Assembly: GCA_017398685.1 (NCBI GenBank)
Contig: JAFQFH010000069.1
Location: 1 to 38,317, forward strand
Length of the DNA stretch: 38,317 bases
Direction: 5' to 3'
Origin: Oscillospiraceae bacterium
Lineage (GTDB): Bacteria; Bacillota; Clostridia; Oscillospirales; Oscillospiraceae
The notes beneath the pieces are model-generated. The model did not search any database. It saw only the letters and a list, made by a program, of their open reading frames with translations, and was not told the DNA's origin. Positions within the stretch are counted from its first letter, which is position 1; each line of letters opens with the position of its first letter. Positions 1-7,479 of this stretch are shown in pieces. Both the position numbers and the translations under genes were made by a program.

Positions 1-1
1 G

Positions 2-295
2 GAAAATTTCTTTGCTGTTGAGGGGCTTTTTGATCTGGGAGTTATGATAGTGGATTCCAGACATAAGCCCACTGCTGATGATATTACCATGGCACAGTGG
101 TTCAAAGCCTCGGGGTGCCCGCTGGTAGTTGTTGCAAACAAGCTCGACAAGCTGAAAAAATCTGAGATAGAGCCCAATCTGGCTTTGATCAGAGCCACCC
201 TTGAACTTGATGACAGCACAGTGTTAATACCGTTTTCTGCCGAGAAGGGTCAGGGCCGTGAGCTTTTGATGAGCGAAATAGTCAGCATGTTATGA
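2..295 (+). CDS. engB: EngB/YsxC ribosome-biogenesis GTPase, C-terminal part (5' truncated by window edge)
   Basis: The reading frame is open from base 2, so this is the last 97 or so codons of a gene that begins outside the window. The visible part carries VDSRHKPTADD, which matches the region after switch II in EngB, then the G4 guanine-specificity motif NKLDKL (family usual form TKADK) and the G5-like FSAEKGQG. EngB is a TrmE-Era-EngA-like GTPase that helps assemble the large ribosomal subunit. In many Firmicutes it follows lon or clpX; that context cannot be seen here. The gene ends 5 bases before a strong terminator, so it is the last gene of its operon. The family call is firm; the G1-G3 motifs are off the window. 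Confidence 0.9.
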   Translation, partial: ENFFAVEGLFDLGVMIVDSRHKPTADDITMAQWFKASGCPLVVVANKLDKLKKSEIEPNLALIRATLELDDSTVLIPFSAEKGQGRELLMSEIVSML

Positions 296-300
296 TGTGC

Positions 301-339
301 AGAGACAAGGCAATTTTGTGTTGCCTTGTCTCTGTTTTT
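301..339 (+). terminator. Rho-independent terminator after engB
   Basis: A 13-bp perfect stem (301-313 with 321-333) encloses a 7-base loop and is followed by GTTTTTAT. It directly follows the engB stop codon and separates it from the next operon. Confidence 0.92.
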
Positions 340-383
340 ATGTTATTATTTGATAAAATAGACACATCTTTATACTTGATGTG

Positions 384-1133
384 ATGCACAATTGTACTAA
401 TTGCTGCATGTGTTTATACAATAAGAACTTTTATGTTGAGGTGAGCGGTATAAGTACCCTGCAGAGCATTGTTGACGGCTTTGATTTTTCCTATCTGCTG
501 GGTATTCTTATGGGTGTTATCCCGGCGTTGATATGTATAACACTCCATGAGCTCAGCCACGGTCTTGCAGCCTTCGCACTTGGTGATGATACTGCCCGCA
601 GAACGGGCAGGCTCAGCCTGAATCCACTGAAGCATCTGGATCCAATGGGGCTTTTGATGATGGTAGTGTTCCATGTGGGTTGGGCAAAACCAGTTCCGGT
701 AAATATGTACAGGTTCAAAAATCCCAGGCGAGGAATGGCTTTGACGGCTGCGGCAGGTCCTTTGAGCAACATTGTTATAAGCATAGTGTTCCTTTTTCTT
801 TACGGGCTTTTCTATTTACCCTTGGGTAAAAGCCAGGTAGGGACCTATATTCTTTCCATGCTTGAGCTGACGGCGTACATCAGTATAGGACTTGCGGTGT
901 TCAATCTTCTGCCTGTTCCGCCTCTCGACGGGTCAAAACTTGTTTTTTCTCTTATCAGCGAGGAAAACTACCGTAAGCTTATGCACTATGAGCGTTATGG
1001 GTCTGTCCTGATGTTTGTTTTGGTGGCAAGCGGCGTTCTAGGTAAACCTCTTTCGGCTCTTATATCGGCTGTATATTCTTTTTTGGTTCCTGTCGCCCAA
1101 TTTGGGCTTGATATTGTGATGAAATTTATGTAA
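384..1133 (+). CDS. Site-2 protease family (M50) membrane zinc metalloprotease
   Basis: Intramembrane zinc protease of the M50 family. The zinc ligands are visible as HELSH in a predicted membrane helix, and the third ligand region as NLLPVPPLDGSKL (the NPDG-type motif). Four or so hydrophobic segments cover most of the chain. The first ~20 residues (read from GTG 381 or ATG 384) contain four cysteines, look unlike the family and overlap a candidate promoter, so the real start is probably close to GTG 441. No start has a good Shine-Dalgarno, although GAGGTGAG lies at 438-445. It is the first gene of the run leading to scpA and scpB, a common Firmicutes arrangement. The substrate is unknown; such short M50 proteins (YwhC-like) lack a PDZ domain. 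Confidence 0.85.
   Translation: MHNCTNCCMCLYNKNFYVEVSGISTLQSIVDGFDFSYLLGILMGVIPALICITLHELSHGLAAFALGDDTARRTGRLSLNPLKHLDPMGLLMMVVFHVGWAKPVPVNMYRFKNPRRGMALTAAAGPLSNIVISIVFLFLYGLFYLPLGKSQVGTYILSMLELTAYISIGLAVFNLLPVPPLDGSKLVFSLISEENYRKLMHYERYGSVLMFVLVASGVLGKPLSALISAVYSFLVPVAQFGLDIVMKFM
392..420 (+). promoter_or_regulatory. Candidate sigma-A promoter for the site-2 protease operon
   Basis: TTGTAC at 392-397 and TATACA at 415-420 are separated by 17 bases. Transcription would start near 427. A competing -10 (TATACT, 371-376) has only weak -35 partners (TTGATA at 350-355 is 15 bases away). If the 392-420 promoter is the real one, the protease cannot start at 381/384. Confidence 0.4.
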
Positions 1134-1146
1134 TTGTGAGTTTTTA

Positions 1147-1929
1147 ATGGAAAATCCCAGTTTTCATCTTGAGGGAGTTATTAAGGATAAGGATCGCCTT
1201 GAAGATTTTGAGGGCCCCCTCAATCTTATCCTTATGCTTTTATCAAAAAACAAAATAGAGATCAGGGATATCAGAATATCGGATATTCTCGACCAGTATC
1301 TTGAGTATCTTGCCCAGATGGAGAGTATGGATCTGGAAATTGCCAGTGAATTTATCCAGATGGCCTCGCATCTTCTGTATATCAAAACAAGAACTTTGCT
1401 GACCACGGAGGAGGAAGTGAGTGAGCTTGAGCTGCTCATTGCCTCTTTGGAGCAACTGAAAAACAAGGAGCTTTTTTCCTGTCTTCAGGCAGTTACTCCG
1501 CAGTTCAAGGAAATGTCTGAAAAGGGTATGCTTTACTTTGCAAAGCTGCCTGAGCCTGTCCGACCGGAAATGAGCGAGTATAAATTCTCGCACGAGCCGG
1601 TTGATCTTCTTAAATCACTCCAGGCAATGTATCTTCGCGGTATAAAAACACCGGAAGAAATTGAACTTGATAAATATATTCCGCAGAAGATCAGTTTCAG
1701 CGTACAGAACAAGAGCAGGCAGATACTTAAAATCCTTACAGAGGGCAGAAAAGCATTGAAGTCTCTTTATGCCCAGTGCCGCACGTCCAGTGAACTTGTC
1801 GCAACATTTATCTCAATTCTGGAGCTTTGCAGCATGGGCAGTATCACCGTCAATCGCCTGAACGATGACTATGAGCTGGAATTTGTTGGCGGTGACGTGG
1901 AAGAAATAGTTGAAAAGATTGTTGAGTAG
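1147..1929 (+). CDS. scpA: Segregation and condensation protein A
   Basis: ScpA is the kleisin that bridges the SMC heads and binds a ScpB dimer in the bacterial condensin complex. The N-terminal region (residues ~15-85) has the typical DFEGPLNLILMLL-type opening and a helical SMC-neck-binding part including IASEFIQMASHLLYIKTRTLL; the C-terminal ~80 residues form the winged helix that caps SMC. The length of 260 residues is normal. The gene begins 13 bases after the protease stop and ends 6 bases before scpB, so all three are probably co-transcribed. The ribosome binding site is weak. Confidence 0.95.
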   Translation: MENPSFHLEGVIKDKDRLEDFEGPLNLILMLLSKNKIEIRDIRISDILDQYLEYLAQMESMDLEIASEFIQMASHLLYIKTRTLLTTEEEVSELELLIASLEQLKNKELFSCLQAVTPQFKEMSEKGMLYFAKLPEPVRPEMSEYKFSHEPVDLLKSLQAMYLRGIKTPEEIELDKYIPQKISFSVQNKSRQILKILTEGRKALKSLYAQCRTSSELVATFISILELCSMGSITVNRLNDDYELEFVGGDVEEIVEKIVE

Positions 1930-1935
1930 GTAGAT

Positions 1936-2547
1936 ATGGATATAAAATCCTCTCTGGAGGCTATACTTTTTGCAGCCGGCGACAGTGTACCAGTTGCCAG
2001 ACTTTCGCTGATTCTTGAAGTCAACGAGGATGAAATAGTTAAAGCTGCTGAAGAATTGGCGGATTCATACATTGATGAGGGCCGCGGAATAAGACTGCTC
2101 AGGCTGGATAAAAGCCTTCAGATGTGCTCTGCCCCTGAGTATGCTGAGCTTATCTCCAAAACACTTGAGCAGCGTAAACCGGCCAGACTTTCACAGGCTG
2201 CATTGGAAACTCTTTCAGTGGTTGCGTATTTTCAGCCGGTAACAAGATCCTTTATCGAACAGATGCGCGGTGTTGACAGCTCCTATACAGTCAGCGTGCT
2301 GGAAGAGAGAGGGCTTATTGAAGTAAGTGGGCGTATGGATGTTCCCGGCAGACCCCTTGTGTATAAAACCACGGATGTTTTTTTACGTACCATGGGCATC
2401 AGTGAGCTTTCCCAGCTGCCTGTTCTTCCTGATATGAACAGCAGCGAGGGTATGGAAAAGCTTCAGAGTGCCATAGATCATTTGCAGAACAACAATCCAC
2501 AGCAGATATCTCTCAATGAGATAACCGGTCAGACTGTCAAGGAGTGA
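1936..2547 (+). CDS. scpB: Segregation and condensation protein B
   Basis: ScpB is the kite subunit of Smc-ScpAB. It opens with MDIKSSLEAILFAAGDSVPV, the family signature of the first winged helix, and the second winged helix includes ALETLSVVAYFQPVTRSFIEQ and YKTTDVFLRTMGI. Its 203 residues fit the family. It lies 6 bases after scpA, which matches the stoichiometric complex they form. The C-terminal ~35 residues are polar and probably disordered, as usual. Confidence 0.95.
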   Translation: MDIKSSLEAILFAAGDSVPVARLSLILEVNEDEIVKAAEELADSYIDEGRGIRLLRLDKSLQMCSAPEYAELISKTLEQRKPARLSQAALETLSVVAYFQPVTRSFIEQMRGVDSSYTVSVLEERGLIEVSGRMDVPGRPLVYKTTDVFLRTMGISELSQLPVLPDMNSSEGMEKLQSAIDHLQNNNPQQISLNEITGQTVKE

Positions 2548-2552
2548 TGTAA

Positions 2553-3302
2553 TTGATTGCCCTAATTATTATCGGCGTAATCATAGCGATAATTGCTGCA
2601 ATTATGCTCATCCCAGTTGGTGCGGATATCAGCTATGAAGACGGCCAGTTTGCTTTGTCTGCCAAGGTGTGCGGGATATTGCTTCAGATTTTCCCGAAAG
2701 CACCTGTTGATGAAAGCAAGCCAAAGAAAGAAAAAAAGCCTAAAAAACCGAAAAAAGAGAAAAAACCCAAAAAGCAAAAGGCAGCAAAAGACGGTGAGGC
2801 CACAGCAAAGAAAAAGAAAAAGCTGGATTTCAGCAAAGACGAAATTCTCAGCCTAATAAAAAAGGTTCTCAGCAAGTTCGGCCGCTTCGGAAGAAAATTC
2901 AATGTTGATCGGTTTTTGCTTCGTTATGTAGCAGCTGGTAAGGATCCTTATGACACAGCCGTGAATTTTGCCTATGTGAATGCAGCCTTATCCAGCCTTG
3001 CGCCAATCTGTTCCCGTCGCTTCAACGTAAAGGACTGCGAAGTCCGGACGGATATAGACTTCACCATAGAGAAGAAAAAGATTGACTTTGGTCTAGCCTT
3101 TACGATAAGGATAGGTGCATTTTTTGCTCTTGCCTTCGGCGTGGTGTTCAGCGCTTTGGGTATTCTTATCAAGAATAAGACAAGGCTCTTTATAGAGAAA
3201 CTTCGCAGCAAAAAGAACAAGGTACCAGCTGCCCAGGAGATAAAAACGGAATTGATTGAAGAAAATATAAAGCCAGACGAAAGGAATGAAAATCATGGAT
3301 AA
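2553..3302 (+). CDS. DUF2953 membrane protein (YtfI-like)
   Basis: A TTG start at 2553 is supported by AAGGAG at 2539-2544, 8 bases away. The protein has an N-terminal membrane helix (residues ~1-22), a short domain, a very basic low-complexity linker (residues ~55-90, tandem KKEKKPKK-type units and few other residue types), then the DUF2953 region with RYVAAGKDPYDTAVNFAY, and a second membrane helix at ~185-207. In B. subtilis the equivalent YtfI is encoded next to YtfJ (GerW), as here. That pairing suggests a sporulation-related role, but the biochemical function is unknown. The Lys-rich linker is unusually long. Confidence 0.75.
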   Translation: MIALIIIGVIIAIIAAIMLIPVGADISYEDGQFALSAKVCGILLQIFPKAPVDESKPKKEKKPKKPKKEKKPKKQKAAKDGEATAKKKKKLDFSKDEILSLIKKVLSKFGRFGRKFNVDRFLLRYVAAGKDPYDTAVNFAYVNAALSSLAPICSRRFNVKDCEVRTDIDFTIEKKKIDFGLAFTIRIGAFFALAFGVVFSALGILIKNKTRLFIEKLRSKKNKVPAAQEIKTELIEENIKPDERNENHG

Positions 3303-3681
3303 GAACCCTATCGGCGAACTCATGCAGACCACCATGGATAATGTGAAAAATATGCTCAAGGTTGATACTGTTGTCGGTGACCCCATTGTCACTCCCGATG
3401 GTATTACTCTTGTACCTATTTCCAAAATCAGCGTTGGCTTTGGCGGCGGCGGTGTAGAATTTGGAAACGCAAAGGCAAGCGGCGAGAGACCCTATGGCGG
3501 CGGCAATGCCACCGGTGTCAAGATTGACCCCATCGGTTTTCTTGTCATCAAGGATGGAACAGTCAGAATGGTCAATGTTACTCCTCCTGCCAGTAATACC
3601 GTTGACCGTATCATTGACATGGTGCCTCAGGTTATTGACCGTGTTGACGCTTTCATAAGCAAACAGAAGCAGCCCAAGTAA
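3295..3681 (+). CDS. ytfJ: GerW/YtfJ family sporulation protein
   Basis: A member of the YtfJ/GerW family (spore germination with L-alanine in B. subtilis). Family features are PIGELMQTTMDNVKNMLKVDTVVG at the N-terminus (two halves of one helix), a Gly-rich core (SVGFGGGGVEFG and PYGGGNATGVKI) and the end PIGFLVIKDGTVRMVNV. I take ATG 3295 as the start because AAAGGA is 9 bases upstream; ATG 3286 would be almost on top of it. The start overlaps the preceding gene by 8 bases, so translation is probably coupled. Confidence 0.88.
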   Translation: MDKNPIGELMQTTMDNVKNMLKVDTVVGDPIVTPDGITLVPISKISVGFGGGGVEFGNAKASGERPYGGGNATGVKIDPIGFLVIKDGTVRMVNVTPPASNTVDRIIDMVPQVIDRVDAFISKQKQPK

Positions 3682-3713
3682 TATATCATCGTAATAAAAA
3701 AATGAATACTGTC

Positions 3714-3757
3714 AATAATAAGCACTGCCCAAAAATTAAAGGGTGGTGCTTATTATT
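3714..3757 (+). promoter_or_regulatory. Long hairpin covering the start of the D,D-carboxypeptidase gene
   Basis: Arms 3714-3730 and 3741-3757 pair over 17 positions (two G-U pairs) around a 10-base A-rich loop. The right arm contains both possible GTG starts (3743, 3746) and the GGG of the only Shine-Dalgarno-like sequence. There is no T-tract after it, so it is not an ordinary terminator. It could hide the translation start. Confidence 0.6.
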
Positions 3758-4795
3758 AAAGTTACGCATAAATTTATTCATTGCTTTGTGGCTTCCTGTA
3801 TGTTTTTGTCTCTTTGCGCAGCCAAATCCGACAGCTATCCCAAAGTGAGCGCACAAAGTGCGGTTGTTTTGCACAATGGGCAGATACTCTTCGACAAAAA
3901 CGCAGATATGCGTCTGCCAATGGCCAGCACAACAAAAATCATGTCGGCAATCCTGGCTATTGAAAATGCAAAGTACGAGGATATTGTAAAAATAAAAAAC
4001 GAACACTGCATGGTAGAAGGCTCATCCATGTATTTAAAGCCGGATACAGAAAAAACTGTGCTTGAGCTTTTGAAGGGGCTTTTGCTTGTCTCGGGGAATG
4101 ATGCAGCCCTGGCACTCGCTGACCATGTGGCCGGTGATGTTGACAGTTTCACTGCCTTGATGAACAAAAAAGCAAAAGCATTGGGGCTTGAAAATACCCA
4201 TTTTACAAATCCTCATGGGCTCAGCCATGCGTCCCATTATACAACAGCTCACGATCTGGCTCTTTTGATGGAATACTGTATGGAAAATGAACTGTTCAGA
4301 AAAATCATCGCAATGAAAAGCTTTGAAAGTGACGGGGCGCAACTACTCAATCATAATAAACTCCTTTTTACCTGTCCCGGTTGTCTGGGCGGTAAAACAG
4401 GCTATACTGAGGCTTCGGGGCGTTGTCTTGTTTCCTGCTGTGAAAGGGAAGGGGCGAGCTTGATTTGTGTGACACTCTCTGCTCCGGACGACTGGAATGA
4501 CCATATGTCTCTTTATGACTGGGTATATAAAAACTACAGTGTCCGGTCGGTGACGGAGAACGTCTCATTTACAACAGACGTTGTCTCCGGCGGCGGGGAT
4601 TTGGCGCATCTGGTACCTGAGTGTGAAAAAGAAGTATTTATCAGCGACGATGCAGTCCTTAAACTGGAGGCGGAGCTGCCCTGGTTTACTTTTTTGCCGG
4701 TAGAAAAAGGTAGAAAAGGCGGCCTTGTTTCGATTTTTGTTGACGGAAACAGAGCAGGGGAGTATTATCTCATATACAGCGAAAATATTTCCTGA
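3743..4795 (+). CDS. D-alanyl-D-alanine carboxypeptidase (DacF/DacB-like, S11 family)
   Basis: A penicillin-binding S11 peptidase that trims the terminal D-Ala from peptidoglycan stem peptides outside the membrane. The three active-site motifs are present in order: STTK (residues 62-65), SGN in LLLVSGNDAALALADH, and KTG in GGKTGYTEASGRC. The N-terminus is a signal peptide-like stretch ending near CAAKS. The C-terminal ~90 residues would be the family's beta-rich domain; a final amphipathic anchor is not obvious. Its place after ytfJ matches dacF-type sporulation carboxypeptidases. The start is uncertain: GTG 3743/3746 lie in a strong hairpin with the Shine-Dalgarno only 2-3 bases away, and no ATG precedes the signal peptide. 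Confidence 0.88.
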   Translation: MVLIIKVTHKFIHCFVASCMFLSLCAAKSDSYPKVSAQSAVVLHNGQILFDKNADMRLPMASTTKIMSAILAIENAKYEDIVKIKNEHCMVEGSSMYLKPDTEKTVLELLKGLLLVSGNDAALALADHVAGDVDSFTALMNKKAKALGLENTHFTNPHGLSHASHYTTAHDLALLMEYCMENELFRKIIAMKSFESDGAQLLNHNKLLFTCPGCLGGKTGYTEASGRCLVSCCEREGASLICVTLSAPDDWNDHMSLYDWVYKNYSVRSVTENVSFTTDVVSGGGDLAHLVPECEKEVFISDDAVLKLEAELPWFTFLPVEKGRKGGLVSIFVDGNRAGEYYLIYSENIS

Positions 4796-4817
4796 TATAA
4801 TATTATGGAGCAATTTT

Positions 4818-5528
4818 ATGGCAGAAAGACTGCAAAAACTCATATCCTCCGCCGGGCTTATGTCCAGACGAGCAGCAGAGGAATGTATTCTGGCCGGACG
4901 TGTTACCGTTAATGGTTCAATCGCTTCATTGGGTGACAAGGCTGACGCGGCTACCGACGTTATCATGGTGGATGGCAGAGCTCTGCCGTCTGCCAACGAA
5001 AAAATGTACATAATGCTTAATAAGCCCAAAGGCTATGTGTGTACGCTTAATGATGAGAAGGGCCGCAGAAATGTTACTGAGCTTGTAAGTATACCCAATG
5101 TGCGCCTCTATCCGGTGGGACGTCTGGATATGTATTCAGAAGGCCTTTTGCTTATGACAAATGACGGTGATTTTGCAAACCGACTCATGCATCCGTCCTA
5201 CGAAATCAGGAAGACATACCGCACATGGGTACAGGGGCAGGATGTGGGCTTGGCTGTTGAATACCTGAGAGCTCCCATGGAGATTGATGAATATATTGTT
5301 TGTGCCGATTTTGTGGATATTGAGGGCGTTTTCCCGGGCGGCGCAGTTTTGAGTATAACAATATCCGAAGGCCGCAACAGACAGGTGCGCAAAATGTGCA
5401 GTCAGTGCGGCCTGAAGGTGACGAAGCTTGTAAGAATAAGCGAGGGCCCGCTGGATTTGGGTGACTTGCCTTTGGGCAAGTGGCGATATCTGGAGCCAAG
5501 CGAGTTGGATATGCTAAATAAATCCTGA
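4818..5528 (+). CDS. rluB: RluB/RsuA-family rRNA pseudouridine synthase
   Basis: Converts a specific rRNA uridine to pseudouridine (the B. subtilis and E. coli RluB site is in 23S helix 89). It has an N-terminal S4 RNA-binding domain (RLQKLISSAGLMSRRAAEE), then the catalytic domain with GRLDMYSEGLLLMTNDG, whose Asp is the catalytic residue, and GRNRQVRKM near the C-terminus. ATG 4818 is chosen because GGAG at 4807-4810 is 7 bases upstream and the protein then starts at the S4 domain; 236 residues is a normal length. RsuA-like specificity for 16S rRNA cannot be excluded from sequence alone. Confidence 0.9.
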   Translation: MAERLQKLISSAGLMSRRAAEECILAGRVTVNGSIASLGDKADAATDVIMVDGRALPSANEKMYIMLNKPKGYVCTLNDEKGRRNVTELVSIPNVRLYPVGRLDMYSEGLLLMTNDGDFANRLMHPSYEIRKTYRTWVQGQDVGLAVEYLRAPMEIDEYIVCADFVDIEGVFPGGAVLSITISEGRNRQVRKMCSQCGLKVTKLVRISEGPLDLGDLPLGKWRYLEPSELDMLNKS

Positions 5529-5542
5529 GCACTGGAGTATAT

Positions 5543-6772
5543 ATGAGCAGCATAACTTGTGAACTTGTTGTTATAGGAGGCGGCGCGGCCGGAATGATGT
5601 GCGCCATTCAGGCGGCAAGCCGCGGTGTGGATACCGTATTGCTTGAACCCAATCGTCAGTTGGGAAGAAAGCTGAGAATTACAGGCAAGGGTCGCTGCAA
5701 TGTTACAAATAATTGTGATATAAAGCAGTTTATGGCAAACATCCCGGGAGACGGAAGATTTTTGTACAGTGCCCTTAACAGACTCTCTCCAGCCGATACC
5801 ATTGCTTTTTTTGAAAATGCAGGGCTGCCTCTGAAAACAGAGCGCGGAAACAGAGTTTTTCCACAGTCGGACAACGCAAACGATGTGGCAGGAATATTGA
5901 CCAGGCTTTGCGATAGAAACGGTGTTAAAATTCTACATACAAAAGCCGAGAAGATACTGACTGAAAACGGCGCGGTATGCGCGGTTAAGACCGGACAGGG
6001 CAAGATAAACTGCAGAGCTGCTGCGATCTGTACAGGGGGACTTTCCTACCCATTGACAGGCTCGGATGGAGATGGGTACAGGTTTGCAAGGGAATTGGGC
6101 CACACTGTTAATCAAACGAGAGCATCTCTTGTTCCGCTGGAAAGTGATGATGACTACTGTGCTCAGATGCAGGGTTTTTCGCTGAAAAATGTTGCGCTTT
6201 CCGTATATGAGGACGAAAAGCTTATATTCAAAGAGCAGGGCGAGATGCTCTTTACGCATTTTGGTGTCTCCGGTCCTCTGGTTTTGTCTGCAAGCTCTCA
6301 TATGCGTAAATTCGGGAAAGCTGCGTACAGGCTGGCAATAGATCTGAAACCCGCTCTGGATGAGAAAAAACTGGATGCCAGAATACTCAGGGATTTTGAT
6401 AAATATTCAAACCGGGAATTTAAAAATGCTTTGACAGATCTTGCTGGCTATACCATGATACCGGTTTTGGTAAAGCTTTCCGGCATCCCTGAAGATCAGA
6501 AAGTACACAGCATAACAAGAGAGCAGAGACTGAAACTTGTTGAGCTTTTCAAAGCTTTTCCTGTCTCTGTCTCCGGCACAAGACCAATTGCGGAGGCTAT
6601 CGTTACCTCCGGAGGCGTGAATACTAAGGAAGTAAACCCGAGAACTATGGAATCAAAATTGGTAGAGGGCTTGTACTTTGCAGGGGAAGTCCTTGATCTT
6701 GACGGATATACAGGCGGATTTAACTTGCAGATAGCCTGGTCAACAGGCTATGTTGCCGGTAACAGTGTGTAA
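5543..6772 (+). CDS. HI0933-family (YhiN/YtfP-type) FAD-dependent oxidoreductase
   Basis: A BaiN/HI0933-like flavoprotein of 409 residues. The N-terminal dinucleotide-binding motif is VIGGGAAGMMCAIQAA, followed by RKLRITGKGRCNVTN, the TGGLSYPLTGSDGDGY segment and the C-terminal FAD-binding signature around YFAGEVLDLDGYTGGFNLQ. Substrate and partner are not known for most members; some gut members reduce bile-acid intermediates, but the family is broad and I make no such claim here. GGAG at 5534-5537 supports ATG 5543. It sits between rluB and cmk, an order common in Clostridia. Confidence 0.88.
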   Translation: MSSITCELVVIGGGAAGMMCAIQAASRGVDTVLLEPNRQLGRKLRITGKGRCNVTNNCDIKQFMANIPGDGRFLYSALNRLSPADTIAFFENAGLPLKTERGNRVFPQSDNANDVAGILTRLCDRNGVKILHTKAEKILTENGAVCAVKTGQGKINCRAAAICTGGLSYPLTGSDGDGYRFARELGHTVNQTRASLVPLESDDDYCAQMQGFSLKNVALSVYEDEKLIFKEQGEMLFTHFGVSGPLVLSASSHMRKFGKAAYRLAIDLKPALDEKKLDARILRDFDKYSNREFKNALTDLAGYTMIPVLVKLSGIPEDQKVHSITREQRLKLVELFKAFPVSVSGTRPIAEAIVTSGGVNTKEVNPRTMESKLVEGLYFAGEVLDLDGYTGGFNLQIAWSTGYVAGNSV

Positions 6773-6784
6773 AGGAAGGTAAAC

Positions 6785-7477
6785 ATGAACGGATTTTATT
6801 CTATTGCTATCGACGGCCCCAGTGGTGCAGGCAAGAGCAGCCAGGCTCGTGCAATTGCAAAAAAATTTGGTTTTATCTACGTGGATACCGGTGCTATCTA
6901 CAGGACTGTCGGACTTGCAGCGTACCGCCGTGGGATTGACAGAAAGGACGAGAATGCAATCTTTGCTCTGCTGCCGGAGCTCGATATACGCATGGCTTAT
7001 GATGAAAACGGTGTTCAGTGCATGTATCTGAACGGCGAGGACGTATCAAAGGATATCCGTATGCCGGAAATCTCCATCTGCGCCTCCGATGTTTCCGCCC
7101 ACGGAAAGGTCAGGGCCTATCTTTTGGATATGCAGAGAAAAATGGCCCGTGAGAATAATGTGGTGATGGACGGACGCGATATCGGCACAGTTGTTTTGCC
7201 CGACGCAGAGCTTAAAATTTTCCTTACTGCCAGTGCCGAGGCCAGAGCCAGACGAAGACTTCTGGAGCACCAGAGCAAGGGCATTGATATAAGCTTTGAG
7301 GAAGTTCTTGCAGATATTCAGTACAGAGACCAGCAGGACAGCAGCAGGGACGCGGCACCCCTGGCGCAGGCTGAGGATGCGTATCTTGTGGATTGCAGCG
7401 AGACAGACTTTGACGAAACCTTTGATGTTCTATGTCGGCTTATCACTGATAAACTTGCCATTGACCCGGAGAATTGA
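6785..7477 (+). CDS. cmk: Cytidylate kinase
   Basis: Phosphorylates CMP and dCMP with ATP. The P-loop is IDGPSGAGKSS at residues ~8-18, followed by YVDTGAIYRTVG (substrate region), the conserved VVMDGRDIGTVVLPDA, and QYRDQQDSSRDAAPL near the C-terminus. The 230 residues fit the family. AGGAAGG lies just upstream of the ATG. The stop codon is 2 bases before the next start, so translation of the IspH-S1 protein is probably coupled to it. cmk next to S1 is an ancient arrangement (cmk-rpsA in E. coli). Confidence 0.95.
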   Translation: MNGFYSIAIDGPSGAGKSSQARAIAKKFGFIYVDTGAIYRTVGLAAYRRGIDRKDENAIFALLPELDIRMAYDENGVQCMYLNGEDVSKDIRMPEISICASDVSAHGKVRAYLLDMQRKMARENNVVMDGRDIGTVVLPDAELKIFLTASAEARARRRLLEHQSKGIDISFEEVLADIQYRDQQDSSRDAAPLAQAEDAYLVDCSETDFDETFDVLCRLITDKLAIDPEN

Positions 7478-7479
7478 CT

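Noticed and set aside
2718..2822. Programmed frameshift in the A-rich tract of the DUF2953 gene
   Set aside because: The zero frame continues into a convincing DUF2953 domain, the other frames end soon with no domain, and no downstream stem or pseudoknot is obvious.
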